Origin: Nitrospira sp. CG24E
GTDB taxonomy: Bacteria; Nitrospirota; Nitrospiria; Nitrospirales; Nitrospiraceae
Reading direction: 5' to 3'
Assembly: GCA_002869895.2 (NCBI GenBank)
Contig: NEWP02000021.1
Span: forward strand, 91,491 to 155,490
Length of the DNA: 64,000 nucleotides
Positions 27,325 through 37,150 of the stretch are shown piece after piece; the first letter of the stretch is position 1, and every line of letters starts with the position of its first letter. The notes beneath the pieces are model-generated. The model was not told the DNA's origin. It worked only from the letters and a program-made list of their open reading frames with translations, and made no database searches. The position numbers and the translations under genes were made by a program.

Positions 27325-27441
27325 ATGAGCCCAATCTTCATGACGGTTGCACTGTACCTATGGTTGATAGTTGTGGGAGGCCTAGTCTATGTCCTCCTAA
27401 GGAAGTGCTACGGCAATGAGTTGTCTGAGCGTGCCGCATGA
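27325..27441 (+). CDS. 38-residue single-pass membrane peptide
   Basis: A short gene with AAGGAA seven bases before the ATG at 27325. The peptide starts MSPIFMTVALYLWLIVVGGL, continues as one membrane helix to VYVLLRKC, and ends in a charged tail (YGNELSERAA). The outline resembles small accessory subunits of membrane complexes, but no family is recognised and no partner gene is adjacent. Evidence is the ribosome site, the clean helix and positive residues just after it. Confidence 0.5.
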   Translation: MSPIFMTVALYLWLIVVGGLVYVLLRKCYGNELSERAA

Positions 27442-27544
27442 TCGCCACTGTCACAACCAAGCCTGCTCACCGAGAAATTTCGGCCAGTACCGTGACCCTC
27501 AGATAGACTTGCATGCCAAGTCGCTCTTGACCTATCCCGTCGCA

Positions 27545-27578
27545 GGCAAGAAATTCAGAATGACCCCGTTTTCTTGCC
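27545..27578 (+). repeat. Family C hairpin repeat, copy 5
   Basis: The clearest short copy: GGCAAGAAA and TTTTCTTGCC pair perfectly around the loop TTCAGAATGACCCCG. Confidence 0.75.
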
Positions 27579-27627
27579 CCCAGTTTTCTCCTCGGCAGTT
27601 CTGAGATAGCGGAGGAACAGGGTTGTC

Positions 27628-27660
27628 TTGACTCGGAAGGTAGGTCGATATTATGATCGA
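27628..27660 (+). promoter_or_regulatory. Candidate vapBC promoter with operator-like palindrome
   Basis: TTGACT (27628) and TATTAT (27649) are separated by 15 bases. The second box sits inside the palindrome TCGATATTATGATCGA, a position where an autoregulating VapB/VapC complex would block transcription. GGGAGA precedes the vapB start 25 bases further on. Confidence 0.4.
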
Positions 27661-27686
27661 TAACATATTTGTAGGGAGACTCTGAT

Positions 27687-27896
27687 ATGGCCACGACGAC
27701 AATTTCGACCAAGTTCCAGATTGTGATTCCCAAAGAAGTGCGGGAGAAGCTCCATCTCACTCCTCAACAGCGCTTACAGATCGTGGAGAAGGGTGGAATC
27801 ATCACGCTGGTGCCGGAAGTGCCGCTCAAATCGCTTAAGGGGACGCTCAAGGGGATGTCCAAGACCGATCTTCGGGAGAAGAAGGACCGATTGTGA
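27687..27896 (+). CDS. vapB: VapB-type antitoxin, AbrB/MazE-fold
   Basis: A 69-residue protein. The AbrB-like swapped-hairpin domain occupies residues 1-45 (TISTKFQIVIPKEVREKLHL, then QIVEKGGIITLVPE) and should bind operator DNA. The charged C-terminus (SKTDLREKKDRL) is the likely VapC-neutralising tail. The stop codon overlaps the start of vapC (GTGA). This is a standard type II toxin-antitoxin arrangement, probably autoregulated through the palindrome upstream. Confidence 0.9.
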   Translation: MATTTISTKFQIVIPKEVREKLHLTPQQRLQIVEKGGIITLVPEVPLKSLKGTLKGMSKTDLREKKDRL

Positions 27897-28264
27897 AGGT
27901 GGTGTTGGATTCCAGCGGATGGATTGAATTCTTTACAGATGGGCCACTGGCTGAACGGTATGCTGCCTATCTCACACCTCGGTATCAACTAATCACGCCG
28001 ACCATCGTCCTCTATGAGGTGTATAAAAAGATCAAGCGAGAGCGAGGGGAAGAGACCGCGTTATTGTTTGCCGGGCGGCTCCATTCGACCCAGGTGGTTC
28101 ACCTGACAGAATCTATCGCACTGCTCGCTGCGGACATTAGCTTGCGGCACGGTTTGGCAATGGCCGATGCCATTGTATATGCAACCGCCAAAGACCAGGA
28201 GGCAGAAGTGATTACAGGCGATGCGGACCTGAAGGATCTTCCTGGCGTGATGCACGTCAAGTAG
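27893..28264 (+). CDS. vapC: VapC-type PIN-domain toxin
   Basis: A 123-residue PIN-domain ribonuclease starting at a GTG that overlaps the vapB stop. The acidic metal-binding set is complete: Asp6 (VVLDSSGW), Glu42 (VLYEVYK), Asp92 (MADAIVYATA) and Asp110 (TGDADLK). VapC toxins cut tRNA or rRNA at specific sites and are held inactive by VapB. The intact active site suggests a functional toxin. Confidence 0.92.
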   Translation: MKVVLDSSGWIEFFTDGPLAERYAAYLTPRYQLITPTIVLYEVYKKIKRERGEETALLFAGRLHSTQVVHLTESIALLAADISLRHGLAMADAIVYATAKDQEAEVITGDADLKDLPGVMHVK

Positions 28265-28342
28265 GCGCCACTGGAATCCTCTATTTTAGAATCAAGAAAG
28301 ACTCCCTTTTTCATCGATGGCTAGGCAGAGAAGCGTGGAGGT

Positions 28343-29149
28343 ATGAGGGTGAGGCAGAAGGGGCAGGTTTGGTTGTCTGTTCTCTGGTTGCTGATGGCCG
28401 TAACCTGCGCCGCGTGCGTTGCAAAGCCGACGCCGACGCCGACACCGGAGATCACAGGCAAAGACGGGGCACCGATGATGCTGGTGCCAAGCGGGGAATT
28501 TACCATGGGAAGCAATGCAAGTTTTGCTCATGAACAGCCTTTGCATCGGATCACCCTCGATGCCTTTTACATGGACAAGTACGAAGTGACGGTGGGGCAG
28601 TATGCGAAGTTTTTGGAAGCCATGAGCTTGAGTGCGCCGCCGGACTGGAACGTGATGAATCAGCCGCTCCATCAGAATCGACCAGTCGTCAATATGAGTT
28701 GGTCGGATGCGAGCCTCTATTGCCGATGGGCCGGGAAACGGCTGCCGACGGAAGCGGAATGGGAGAAGGCGGCGCGGGGAACGGATGGGCGAATCTATCC
28801 CTGGGGCAATGATCCGCTCGATCAGCTCCGTGCGAACTATGGGAAAGAGACCTGGGCCAATCATGCGGCGCTAGCGCCGGTGGGGTCATTGGAGCTTGGA
28901 CGGAGCCTCTATGGGATCTACGATCTGGCGGGGAATGCCTGGGAATGGGTGAGTGACTGGTATGACAAGGACTATTACGAAAAGAGTCCGTCGCAGAACC
29001 CGAATGGCCCGGAACAGGGTGCGACAAAAGTGTTGCGGGGCGGCTCCTGGTACGCCAATCTGGGGTACCTGAAATCCACCTACCGATTCAACATCGCCCC
29101 GTCTGCCCGTGATAGCGACTTCGGGTTCCGGTGCGCGAAGACTCCATAG
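28343..29149 (+). CDS. Formylglycine-enzyme-fold (SUMF1-like) lipoprotein
   Basis: A 268-residue protein with a lipobox (AVTCAAC, Cys about 23 or 25) and a Thr-Pro linker (KPTPTPTPE). The FGE-sulfatase fold covers residues about 45-266: MMLVPSGEFTMGSN, DKYEVTVGQYAKFLE, RLPTEAEWEKAARG, GNAWEWVSDWYDK and VLRGGSWYAN. The paired active-site cysteines of true formylglycine-generating enzymes are not seen in the C-terminal part; only one cysteine (FGFRCAKTP) closes the fold. It is probably a structural or binding member rather than a sulfatase activator. It is a single gene following vapBC. Confidence 0.82.
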   Translation: MRVRQKGQVWLSVLWLLMAVTCAACVAKPTPTPTPEITGKDGAPMMLVPSGEFTMGSNASFAHEQPLHRITLDAFYMDKYEVTVGQYAKFLEAMSLSAPPDWNVMNQPLHQNRPVVNMSWSDASLYCRWAGKRLPTEAEWEKAARGTDGRIYPWGNDPLDQLRANYGKETWANHAALAPVGSLELGRSLYGIYDLAGNAWEWVSDWYDKDYYEKSPSQNPNGPEQGATKVLRGGSWYANLGYLKSTYRFNIAPSARDSDFGFRCAKTP

Positions 29150-29244
29150 CCGCGAGCCGAACCAAAGGGGTCTGAACCTTAGATCCCGGCTCTATCTCCG
29201 CATCCCCGGCGACATCCACTCGGCCAGTCCTCACCATCTGTGGC

Positions 29245-29277
29245 AACAGGAAACTCAGAATGTCCCCGTTTTCTGTT
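29245..29277 (+). repeat. Family C hairpin repeat, copy 6
   Basis: AACAGGAAA and TTTTCTGTT pair around the loop CTCAGAATGTCCCCG. Confidence 0.7.
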
Positions 29278-29551
29278 TCCCGAAGAATTTGTGCCCGTGT
29301 GAGTAGAGGCCGGGTGTCTGACCCCTTTTTCTTTTCACAGAATGCCGCAATTTTCTTGTCTTCTTGACATCCTAACAAAGACTCCAGACCCCTTATGTCG
29401 TCCCACCCGAGTCTCCTGCATAACGCAACCCGGCTGTGCTTCAATTGTAGGGTTTCACGCCTTTCTCCAATCGACCCCAGAAACACTCACACTTTCCGGC
29501 GGGTCTCCGCACCTCCGATGACGTAGGCTCCTGTCGATCACCGCCACCTGC

Positions 29552-29589
29552 GGCGACAGGAGGTTCAGAATGTTCAGGTGTTATTGCCC
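29552..29589 (+). repeat. Family C hairpin repeat, copy 7
   Basis: GGCGACAGGA and TGTTATTGCC pair imperfectly around GTTCAGAATGTTCAGG, a diverged form of the family loop. Confidence 0.55.
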
Positions 29590-29729
29590 CAGGGTGCGAT
29601 TGCCCACTGACTCTTAATCGCGGGCAGTCTGGATCTTTTTGCTTCCAAGGGTACCAGACCGTATAATCGCATGGGGAGAGCGTATATCCTCTACCTAGTG
29701 GATATACTTTTCCTGGGAGGCATCGATAC

Positions 29730-30545
29730 ATGAACACCATAGAGCTTGAGTCCTGGGAATGCTTCCAACAGCACGTGTCATCCATTTTCACTAACTGGCA
29801 GAAGCTCAAGACTGAAAAAATCTACAATCAATGGGCCACTCCTAGATTCAGAGGGCATTCCGATGCTGGCTGGAAGCTAGAAACAACCTTGGATCGCTTC
29901 ACCAAGAAAAATGTGGATACAGAGCATTACTTTAAGATGCTAAGAGACATTCGTCCCGCGGTCATCTCCATAACAGGAAAAAACTGGGACATTCCTGATG
30001 AGTTCGAGAGCGGACAACTTCCTCCATTGGGCTATGAATTCATGACTTACCTTAGACATCACGGATTTCCTTCACCATTGCTCGATTGGACACGTTCGCC
30101 CTATGTCGCTGCGTTTTTTGCCTTTCGTTCACAGGAGAAGCCCAAGAACGACAAAGTCGCTATTTACTCCTATGTTGAGCATTTTGAGCCTCCAGAAGGT
30201 TTCGACGGCGAAGCGCCAACCATCCATGGATTAGGCCCCTATGCAGTTACTCACAAGCGGCATTATGCACAACAATGTGAATATTCAATTTGTCAGAAAA
30301 GAACCAATGGCAGATATGGGTATAGCAACCATGAGACCGCCGTCTTTTCGGATAATAACTTCGGGCAAGGCCCAATGACGAAGTGCACCCTCCCCGTGAG
30401 TGACCGGGCAAAAGTGTTGAAGGAGTTACAACGTATGAATGTAACCGCTTTCTCTTTGTTCGGTAGCGAAGAAAGTCTCATGGAGACATTGGCCTATCAA
30501 GAAATTGAGACGAATTCTTTAATGTCTGACCTGCGAGAAGACTAA
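29730..30545 (+). CDS. FRG-domain protein
   Basis: A 271-residue protein matching the FRG domain, named for its Phe-Arg-Gly motif, here FRGHSDAGWKLETTLDR near residue 44. The second family signature, HHGFPSPLLDWTRSPYVAAF, lies near residue 110. No additional domain or membrane segment is visible. FRG proteins are uncharacterised enzymes that appear in accessory islands and have been linked to phage defence contexts. The gene is AT-richer than its neighbours and isolated among repeats, both signs of transfer. Confidence 0.82.
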   Translation: MNTIELESWECFQQHVSSIFTNWQKLKTEKIYNQWATPRFRGHSDAGWKLETTLDRFTKKNVDTEHYFKMLRDIRPAVISITGKNWDIPDEFESGQLPPLGYEFMTYLRHHGFPSPLLDWTRSPYVAAFFAFRSQEKPKNDKVAIYSYVEHFEPPEGFDGEAPTIHGLGPYAVTHKRHYAQQCEYSICQKRTNGRYGYSNHETAVFSDNNFGQGPMTKCTLPVSDRAKVLKELQRMNVTAFSLFGSEESLMETLAYQEIETNSLMSDLRED

Positions 30546-30727
30546 TCTAGCTGGATACCCATACTCTGGTGCGCTCTTGGTGTCAGTAGGATTACAAATA
30601 GATCGCACCTCCCCCAACCCATATTCATGTTGAGTCATGTTTCATTCGCGCTGTTTGATCGGGATTGCTCGTCGTGAGTGTTCTGATATAGCAGGCTGCG
30701 GGGAAACATTTTTTTAACCCCCTCCCT

Positions 30728-30774
30728 ACTGCGCACATTGGCCGAGCATATTCTGATTGTGTTTGGTCTGCGAG
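30728..30774 (-). repeat. Family A structured element, copy 5 (diverged)
   Basis: On the minus strand the core reads CTCGCAG ... ATATGCTCGGCC ... TGCGCAGT. Both ends of the core are conserved, but the inner hairpin has several mispairs, so this is the most decayed copy. Short outer arms (CCCTCCCT / GAGAGGG) remain. Confidence 0.55.
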
Positions 30775-30939
30775 GAGAGGGCGGATCTGCCCCGCTCCTT
30801 ATTCTAAGTGAGGGAGATGTAAGACACCGCTTCCAGTGGCTTTTTTCTTCGCTTCCCACTAGCAGTCTGATTTATGGATTCTAGGCGCGGGTGGGTCTGG
30901 TTTGGGCAGATGGTCGCCGTAACTATAATCTTCTGTAAT

Positions 30940-31029
30940 GGGTGGCCCGTTGGTCTCCAACTGCGCGCGTCCAACGAGGGCCTTCGGAGGCCGCGCGTTG
31001 CGCGAGCAAAGGAGACTAAGGGGCTACCC
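30940..31029 (-). repeat. Family A structured element, copy 4
   Basis: The outer arms GGGTGGCCCGTTGGTCTCC and GGAGACTAAGGGGCTACCC are near-complementary. In the core (30960-31006, minus strand) the inner stem is CAACG / CGTTG where other copies have GAACG / CGTTC, a compensatory change. The hairpin tip is GGCCT / AGGCC. Confidence 0.75.
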
Positions 31030-31104
31030 TTTCCCTCCTATACTGGGCGCGGTGCGAGGACAGGCGGACTGGTCAGCGATAGTTCTCCTGGTCACAAACA
31101 AAAA

Positions 31105-31133
31105 GACCACCGTTTCCGGTGGCCTTTTTTCTT
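31105..31133 (-). terminator. Bidirectional terminator downstream of ahcY
   Basis: CCACCG and CGGTGG form a stem with a TTTC loop. AAAAAG precedes and CTTTTTTC follows, so it could terminate in both directions. It lies about 140 bases after the ahcY stop. A similar but weaker unit is at 30815-30846. Confidence 0.6.
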
Positions 31134-31171
31134 CCCCTCTTTCCCCAAGCAGAGAGGGAGAGGTCTCCTAC

Positions 31172-31269
31172 AGGAGTAGTGGGAGTGCTCCCAACTGCGC
31201 GCATCGATCGAGCACATTCTGATCGTGCGCGGTCTGCGAGCAAAGGGAGTACCCCACCACTCCCTGCTC

Positions 31270-31271
<2 letters not shown>
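31172..31271 (-). repeat. Family A structured element, copy 3
   Basis: Outer arms AGGAGTAGTGGGAGTGCTCC and GGGAGTACCCCACCACTCCC pair with a small shift. The core at 31194-31240 reads, on the minus strand, CTCGCAG, then GACCGCGCACG / TGTGCTCGATC, then ATGCGCGCAGT. One outer arm touches the ahcY stop codon. Confidence 0.75.
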
Positions 31272-32613
<1,342 letters not shown>

Positions 32614-32618
32614 TTAAA

Positions 32619-33767
32619 TTACAGGCCTGCGTCTCTGCGCAAGACTTTCGCCTTGTCGGTCTTTTCCCAGGTGAACTCCGGTTCATTCCGACCGAAGTGC
32701 CCGTAGGATGCGGTCTTTCTGAAGATCGGTCGGCGGAGCTTGAGGTGGTCGATGATGCCTTGAGGAGTCAGCGGGAAATGTTTCCGCACGAGCTTATCCA
32801 GACTCTCAACCGCCACCTGTTCCGTGCCCTTCGTGTCGACTAGCACCGAGACTGGGTCTGCCACGCCGATGGCATAGGCGAGCTGCACTTCGCACTTTTT
32901 GGCCAATCCTGAGGCGACGAGGTTCTTCGCAATGTAGCGGGCCATGTACGAGGCCGACCGGTCTACCTTCGTGGGATCCTTGCCGGAGAAGGCGCCGCCT
33001 CCATGGCTTCCGTGGCCTCCGTAGGTATCGACGATGATCTTGCGGCCTGTCAGTCCTGTGTCGCCCATCGGGCCGCCGACTACGAAGCGGCCGGTGGGAT
33101 TGATGTGGTGTTTCACGCTCGATGGGTCGTAGAGCCCCTTCGGCATCACGGGCTTGATCACCTTCTCCATGATATCGCGCTCGATCTGCTTGTTCGTCAC
33201 GTCGGGGCTGTGTTGGGTCGAGACGACGATGGTATCGATCCGCACCGGTTTTCCGTCCCGGTATTCCACAGTCACTTGGGATTTTCCATCGGGGCGGACC
33301 CAGGGCAGGATGTTCTTTTTTCGGACTTCCGCCAATCGCTTGGTGAGACGATGCGCGAGCACGATCGGCATCGGCATGAGCTCGTCCGTTTCATTGGTGG
33401 CATAGCCGAACATCAGTCCCTGATCGCCGGCGCCGCCGGAATCCACACCCATCGAGATATCGCCTGACTGCTGATGGATGGCGGTCAGGACGGAACAGGT
33501 GTGGTAGTCGAATCCCCAGGAGGCGTCGGTGTAGCCGACATCCTTGATGACTTCGCGAATGATGTCCGGAATCTCGACGTAGGCCTTGGTGGAGATTTCA
33601 CCTGCGACGAAGGCAATGCCGGTCGTCAAAATTGTCTCGCAGGCTACCCGGGAATATTTGTCTTTCGCAATAATCGCATCGAGGATTCCGTCGGAGATCT
33701 GATCGGCAATCTTATCCGGATGCCCTTCGGTGACAGATTCAGATGTAAATAAATAATTATGTCGCAT
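32619..33767 (-). CDS. metK: S-adenosylmethionine synthetase
   Basis: A 382-residue enzyme making S-adenosylmethionine from ATP and methionine. The start [20 protein letters not shown] contains the ATP-phosphate histidine. [20 protein letters not shown] near residue 113 and [20 protein letters not shown] near 255 are the family signature sequences. GAGGGG precedes the ATG. A weak promoter (TAGACA / TATACT on the minus strand near 33850 and 33829) lies between the start and a family B element. I looked for a SAM riboswitch in the short leader and found none. Confidence 0.96.
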   Translation of the reverse strand: MRHNYLFTSESVTEGHPDKIADQISDGILDAIIAKDKYSRVACETILTTGIAFVAGEISTKAYVEIPDIIREVIKDVGYTDASWGFDYHTCSVLTAIHQQSGDISMGVDSGGAGDQGLMFGYATNETDELMPMPIVLAHRLTKRLAEVRKKNILPWVRPDGKSQVTVEYRDGKPVRIDTIVVSTQHSPDVTNKQIERDIMEKVIKPVMPKGLYDPSSVKHHINPTGRFVVGGPMGDTGLTGRKIIVDTYGGHGSHGGGAFSGKDPTKVDRSASYMARYIAKNLVASGLAKKCEVQLAYAIGVADPVSVLVDTKGTEQVAVESLDKLVRKHFPLTPQGIIDHLKLRRPIFRKTASYGHFGRNEPEFTWEKTDKAKVLRRDAGL

Positions 33768-34397
33768 TAGCCCCTCTGGGTTCAGGTGGTCGATAATCGG
33801 ACAAAAGAGTGAATTCTTGCGATAGTATATGAACGAGCCGCGCTTGTCTATTGTCGATTTGTCAGAAGGCTAGGAGCCTGTCCGACATTGCCTTCGTGAC
33901 GAGGCGAAGGAGATGCGGCCAGGTGCGGGGCCACAGGCCAGGAAAAACCGGAGGCGTATTCGCTGGAATACGTTGAGGATTTTTTGGGGCCGAGAACGAC
34001 GCAGATGGATGCAGATCATTCGCCACACTAGAACGGTCAATGTCGGACAGGCTCCTAGGGCGAAGACTGAAAGGACGAGAGAGCTGTTCCCCCCCACGGT
34101 TCCTTGACAGGTATTTTGGGCCGCTTGTAAGATGATTGAAATTTCTGTGTCTATTCAGGCTTTGCTATTCTCCGTAGGACCGACCATAGCTGTCCCTCTC
34201 CACACTCTAGACGAGTTCTTCACGACAACTCTCTCTGTTCGAAGGTTTCAGGGATAATCTTTGCGATGCGAGGAAGGGTAACCGTCGGTATGAAGGGCAA
34301 TCGAGGTTCGATCCCCCATAAGGATGATTCACAGCTGTCCGACTCAGGGTTAAGATGGCACGAGCTCGTGGGTGAGTTTGTCCCATCTTTGGCTTCG
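33768..34397. other. Divergent intergenic region with family B element
   Basis: This 630-base region separates divergent metK and the thioredoxin-like gene. It contains a family B element at 33872-34056. The remainder shows no supported gene; an open frame leading into the thioredoxin-like gene from 34266 lacks a ribosome site. Confidence 0.5.
33872..34056 (+). repeat. Family B inverted-repeat element, copy 2
   Basis: A 185-base element with perfect 19-base terminal inverted repeats: AGGAGCCTGTCCGACATTG at 33872 and its exact complement ending at 34056. Inside are GAGGCGTATTCGCTGGAATAC, forming CGTATTC / GAATACG, then GTTGAGG and CCGAGAACGACGC. These internal words match copy 1 at 3710-3828, but the terminal repeats are unrelated. 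No coding capacity. Confidence 0.85.
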
Positions 34398-34934
<537 letters not shown>

Positions 34935-34958
34935 CAGGATGCTCAGAAGACCGTTATT

Positions 34959-35048
34959 GGTTTGTTTCGTTTATCTCGTTTGTTTGGTTGCACGAACTAG
35001 CCCGATGAACCAAACCAACCAGCTACACCAAACAAACCAGACAAACAG
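34959..35048 (+). repeat. Family F palindromic spacer, copy 1
   Basis: GGTTTGTTTCG and TCGTTTGTTTGGTTG on the left face AACCAAACCAACC and CACCAAACAAACC on the right. The same TTTGTTTGGTTG / CAACCAAACAAA words recur between mlaD and mlaC (52345-52420). Confidence 0.65.
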
Positions 35049-35076
35049 GGCTTGGTTCTAGGAGGCCCGTTCGACA

Positions 35077-35823
35077 TTGTCGCAATCGGTCACGAATATT
35101 TCTCTTGTGGCGGCTTTTTCGGCCGGACTGCTGTCGTTTGTCTCGCCCTGCGTGCTCCCGCTGGTTCCCTCCTATATTTCGTATATTACAGGCCTGTCCA
35201 TCGAACAGCTCACAGACTCGACGGTGCGGTCGAAGTTCAAGAAATCGATTGTCGTCAATGCCCTGTTGTTTATCGGCGGGTTTTCGGCAGTCTTTGTGAC
35301 CTTCGGCGCGTCGGCCAGCTTTATCGGACAGATCTTTGTCACCTATCAGGACTACATTCGGCGGATCGGCGGGGTGTTGATCGTCATTTTCGGCCTCTAT
35401 CTATTGGGGATCTTGAACATCAACTTTCTGAAAATGGAGCATCGATTTCAATTCAGAAGTCGTCCGGTCGGGTATGTGGGATCGTTTCTGATCGGCGTGG
35501 CCTTTGCCGCAGGCTGGACTCCTTGTGTCGGGCCGGTGCTCGGGACTATTTTGTTGTATGCCAGCACCACCGACTCGATGTCGAACGGCGTGCTGTTGCT
35601 GATGAGCTATTCGTTGGGATTGGGGCTGCCGTTATTCCTCACGGCCTTGGGTGTGGATCGGTTTCTTGCCTATTTCAAACAGGCCCGTCTGTATCTGTGG
35701 GGCGTCTCCACGGTGAGCGGGGTGCTGATGATCGTCGTCGGCGTCATGATTTACGCCAATAGCCTCACCATGATTACCGGGTTTTTAGAACGGTATGGAA
35801 TCGGCTGGTACCTCGGGCAGTAG
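35077..35823 (+). CDS. ccdA: CcdA-type cytochrome c biogenesis/thiol electron transporter
   Basis: A 248-residue inner-membrane protein with six predicted helices, starting at TTG 35077 behind AGGAGG. The two redox cysteines lie in the family motifs SFVSPCVLPLVPSY (about residue 26) and AAGWTPCVGPVLGT (about 151). CcdA passes reducing equivalents from cytoplasmic thioredoxin across the membrane to periplasmic thiol proteins. The preceding TlpA-like gene is its probable partner, and a c-type cytochrome-rich metabolism, as expected in Nitrospira, would need it. Confidence 0.92.
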   Translation: MSQSVTNISLVAAFSAGLLSFVSPCVLPLVPSYISYITGLSIEQLTDSTVRSKFKKSIVVNALLFIGGFSAVFVTFGASASFIGQIFVTYQDYIRRIGGVLIVIFGLYLLGILNINFLKMEHRFQFRSRPVGYVGSFLIGVAFAAGWTPCVGPVLGTILLYASTTDSMSNGVLLLMSYSLGLGLPLFLTALGVDRFLAYFKQARLYLWGVSTVSGVLMIVVGVMIYANSLTMITGFLERYGIGWYLGQ

Positions 35824-35841
35824 GCCTGGGACAGGCTACCC

Positions 35842-37044
35842 ATGGTTCCCGATAATAAGATCTATGATGCAATCGTGGTCGGTTTGGGGCCTGCTGGGGC
35901 TACCGCCGCCTACGAAATGAGCCGTGCCGGCCTGTCAGTTCTTGCCATCGAGAAACAGACACATCCCCGCTACAAAGTCTGCGGCGGCGGCCTGTCCGCT
36001 CGGATCGAGCAGCTTCTCGATCCGGGGTTCAAGTCCGTCGTCGAACAGACTATTTCAGGCATTCAGTTTTCGTATCGAGGCCAGGATTCCATCTCCATCG
36101 AATCGCCCAATCCGATCGCCTACATGGTGATGCGCGATCGGTTCGATCATCACCTGGTTGAACAGGCGCGTCGCGTCGGTACGGACATTCATGAAGGGGA
36201 GTCGTCGAAGTCATTCCGTCACCTGCCGGATGGCGTCGAGGTCACGACCGATCGAGGGTGCTATCAGGGGAAGGTCTTGATCGGCGCCGATGGAGCGAAC
36301 AGCCAGGTTGCCCGGCACTTGTTTCCAGGCCGACGGTTGCGTTGCATACCGACGCTGGAAAGCGAGGTCGAGGTTGGGCCGGGACTGCAGTATCCGGCTC
36401 AGGGCAAGGCCCTCGTCGATATCGGCGCCGGTTCGATGGGCTACGCCTGGGTCTTTCCCAAGCAGGGGCGGCTCTCGGTCGGTGTAGGGGAGTTTCAAAG
36501 CAAACCGGCGAGCCTCAAGAATACCTTCGATCGCTTTGTGCGGGGAGAGAAGGGCTTGGCAAATTTGGAGATCCCGAAGCCGCTCGGTCATCCGCTGCCG
36601 CTTTTCAGCAAGCGGATTGAACCATATAAGGAGCAGGAGCCAGGCGAGTTCGTGAACGGCCGAGCGCTGCTGGTGGGCGACGCCGGGCATCTTGTCGATC
36701 CGCTGTTCGGCGAGGGCATCTACTATGCCGTACGCTCCGGTAAGATGGCCGCAACGACGGTCCTCGGTCAACTGCACGATCGGAACAAGAGTCTGTGGGG
36801 ATTTGAGTTGGCGATCAGAGAAGAATTGTATCCAGAGTTTCGGATTTGCTCGCGTCTCGCAGACATCGTGTATATGTTCCCGCGCCTCTGTCACCGGTTG
36901 TTGACTCCCTATCAAGCGGTGATTCAGCTGTACTATGAAGTCATGCAGGGGAAGGAGACCTATCAATCGTTCTATCGTCGGGCGAAGGGGATCGTGAAAT
37001 CCTCCACCAGCGAACTCCTGCTCGAAGCCCTGCATCTGCGCTGA
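35842..37044 (+). CDS. Geranylgeranyl reductase-family flavoprotein
   Basis: A 400-residue FAD-dependent oxidoreductase. The FAD fold is DAIVVGLGPAGATAAYEMSR near residue 8; RYKVCGGGLSARIEQLLD follows as the family cysteine-containing signature, and ALLVGDAGHLVDPLFGEGIY near 280 is the second FAD motif. Family members saturate isoprenoid chains (geranylgeranyl groups, menaquinone tails, archaeal lipids). The substrate here is unknown; quinone or lipid isoprenoids are possible given isoprenoid genes elsewhere in the window. It lies 18 bases after ccdA, so the two may be co-transcribed. Confidence 0.83.
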   Translation: MVPDNKIYDAIVVGLGPAGATAAYEMSRAGLSVLAIEKQTHPRYKVCGGGLSARIEQLLDPGFKSVVEQTISGIQFSYRGQDSISIESPNPIAYMVMRDRFDHHLVEQARRVGTDIHEGESSKSFRHLPDGVEVTTDRGCYQGKVLIGADGANSQVARHLFPGRRLRCIPTLESEVEVGPGLQYPAQGKALVDIGAGSMGYAWVFPKQGRLSVGVGEFQSKPASLKNTFDRFVRGEKGLANLEIPKPLGHPLPLFSKRIEPYKEQEPGEFVNGRALLVGDAGHLVDPLFGEGIYYAVRSGKMAATTVLGQLHDRNKSLWGFELAIREELYPEFRICSRLADIVYMFPRLCHRLLTPYQAVIQLYYEVMQGKETYQSFYRRAKGIVKSSTSELLLEALHLR

Positions 37045-37150
37045 CGACAAAGGCAGCCGTTAGCCGACAGCAATCAGCCTTCAGTTAAAGAAGCAGAGGA
37101 TCCAAATCTTGCTGACGGCTGAACGCTGATAGCTTCGGTGTTGTTTGGAA

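Larger units (their letters stand above)
29150..29729. other. Gene-free gap
   Basis: This 580-base gap carries two family C hairpins (29245, 29552) and a GGTCTGA / TCTGACCCC-type palindromic word pair near 29166 and 29312. No supported gene is present; the sequence before the next gene is AT-richer. Confidence 0.5.
30546..31269. other. Gene-free gap holding three family A elements
   Basis: A 724-base gap without supported genes. It carries three family A cores in the same orientation, starting at 30728, 30960 and 31194, i.e. about 232 bases apart, plus a strong hairpin with T-tract. It resembles a tandem array. Confidence 0.65.

Noticed and set aside
33768-33871. SAM riboswitch in the metK leader
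   Set aside because: The leader between metK and the family B element is about 100 bases and shows no SAM-I, SAM-II or SAH-type helices that I can recognise.
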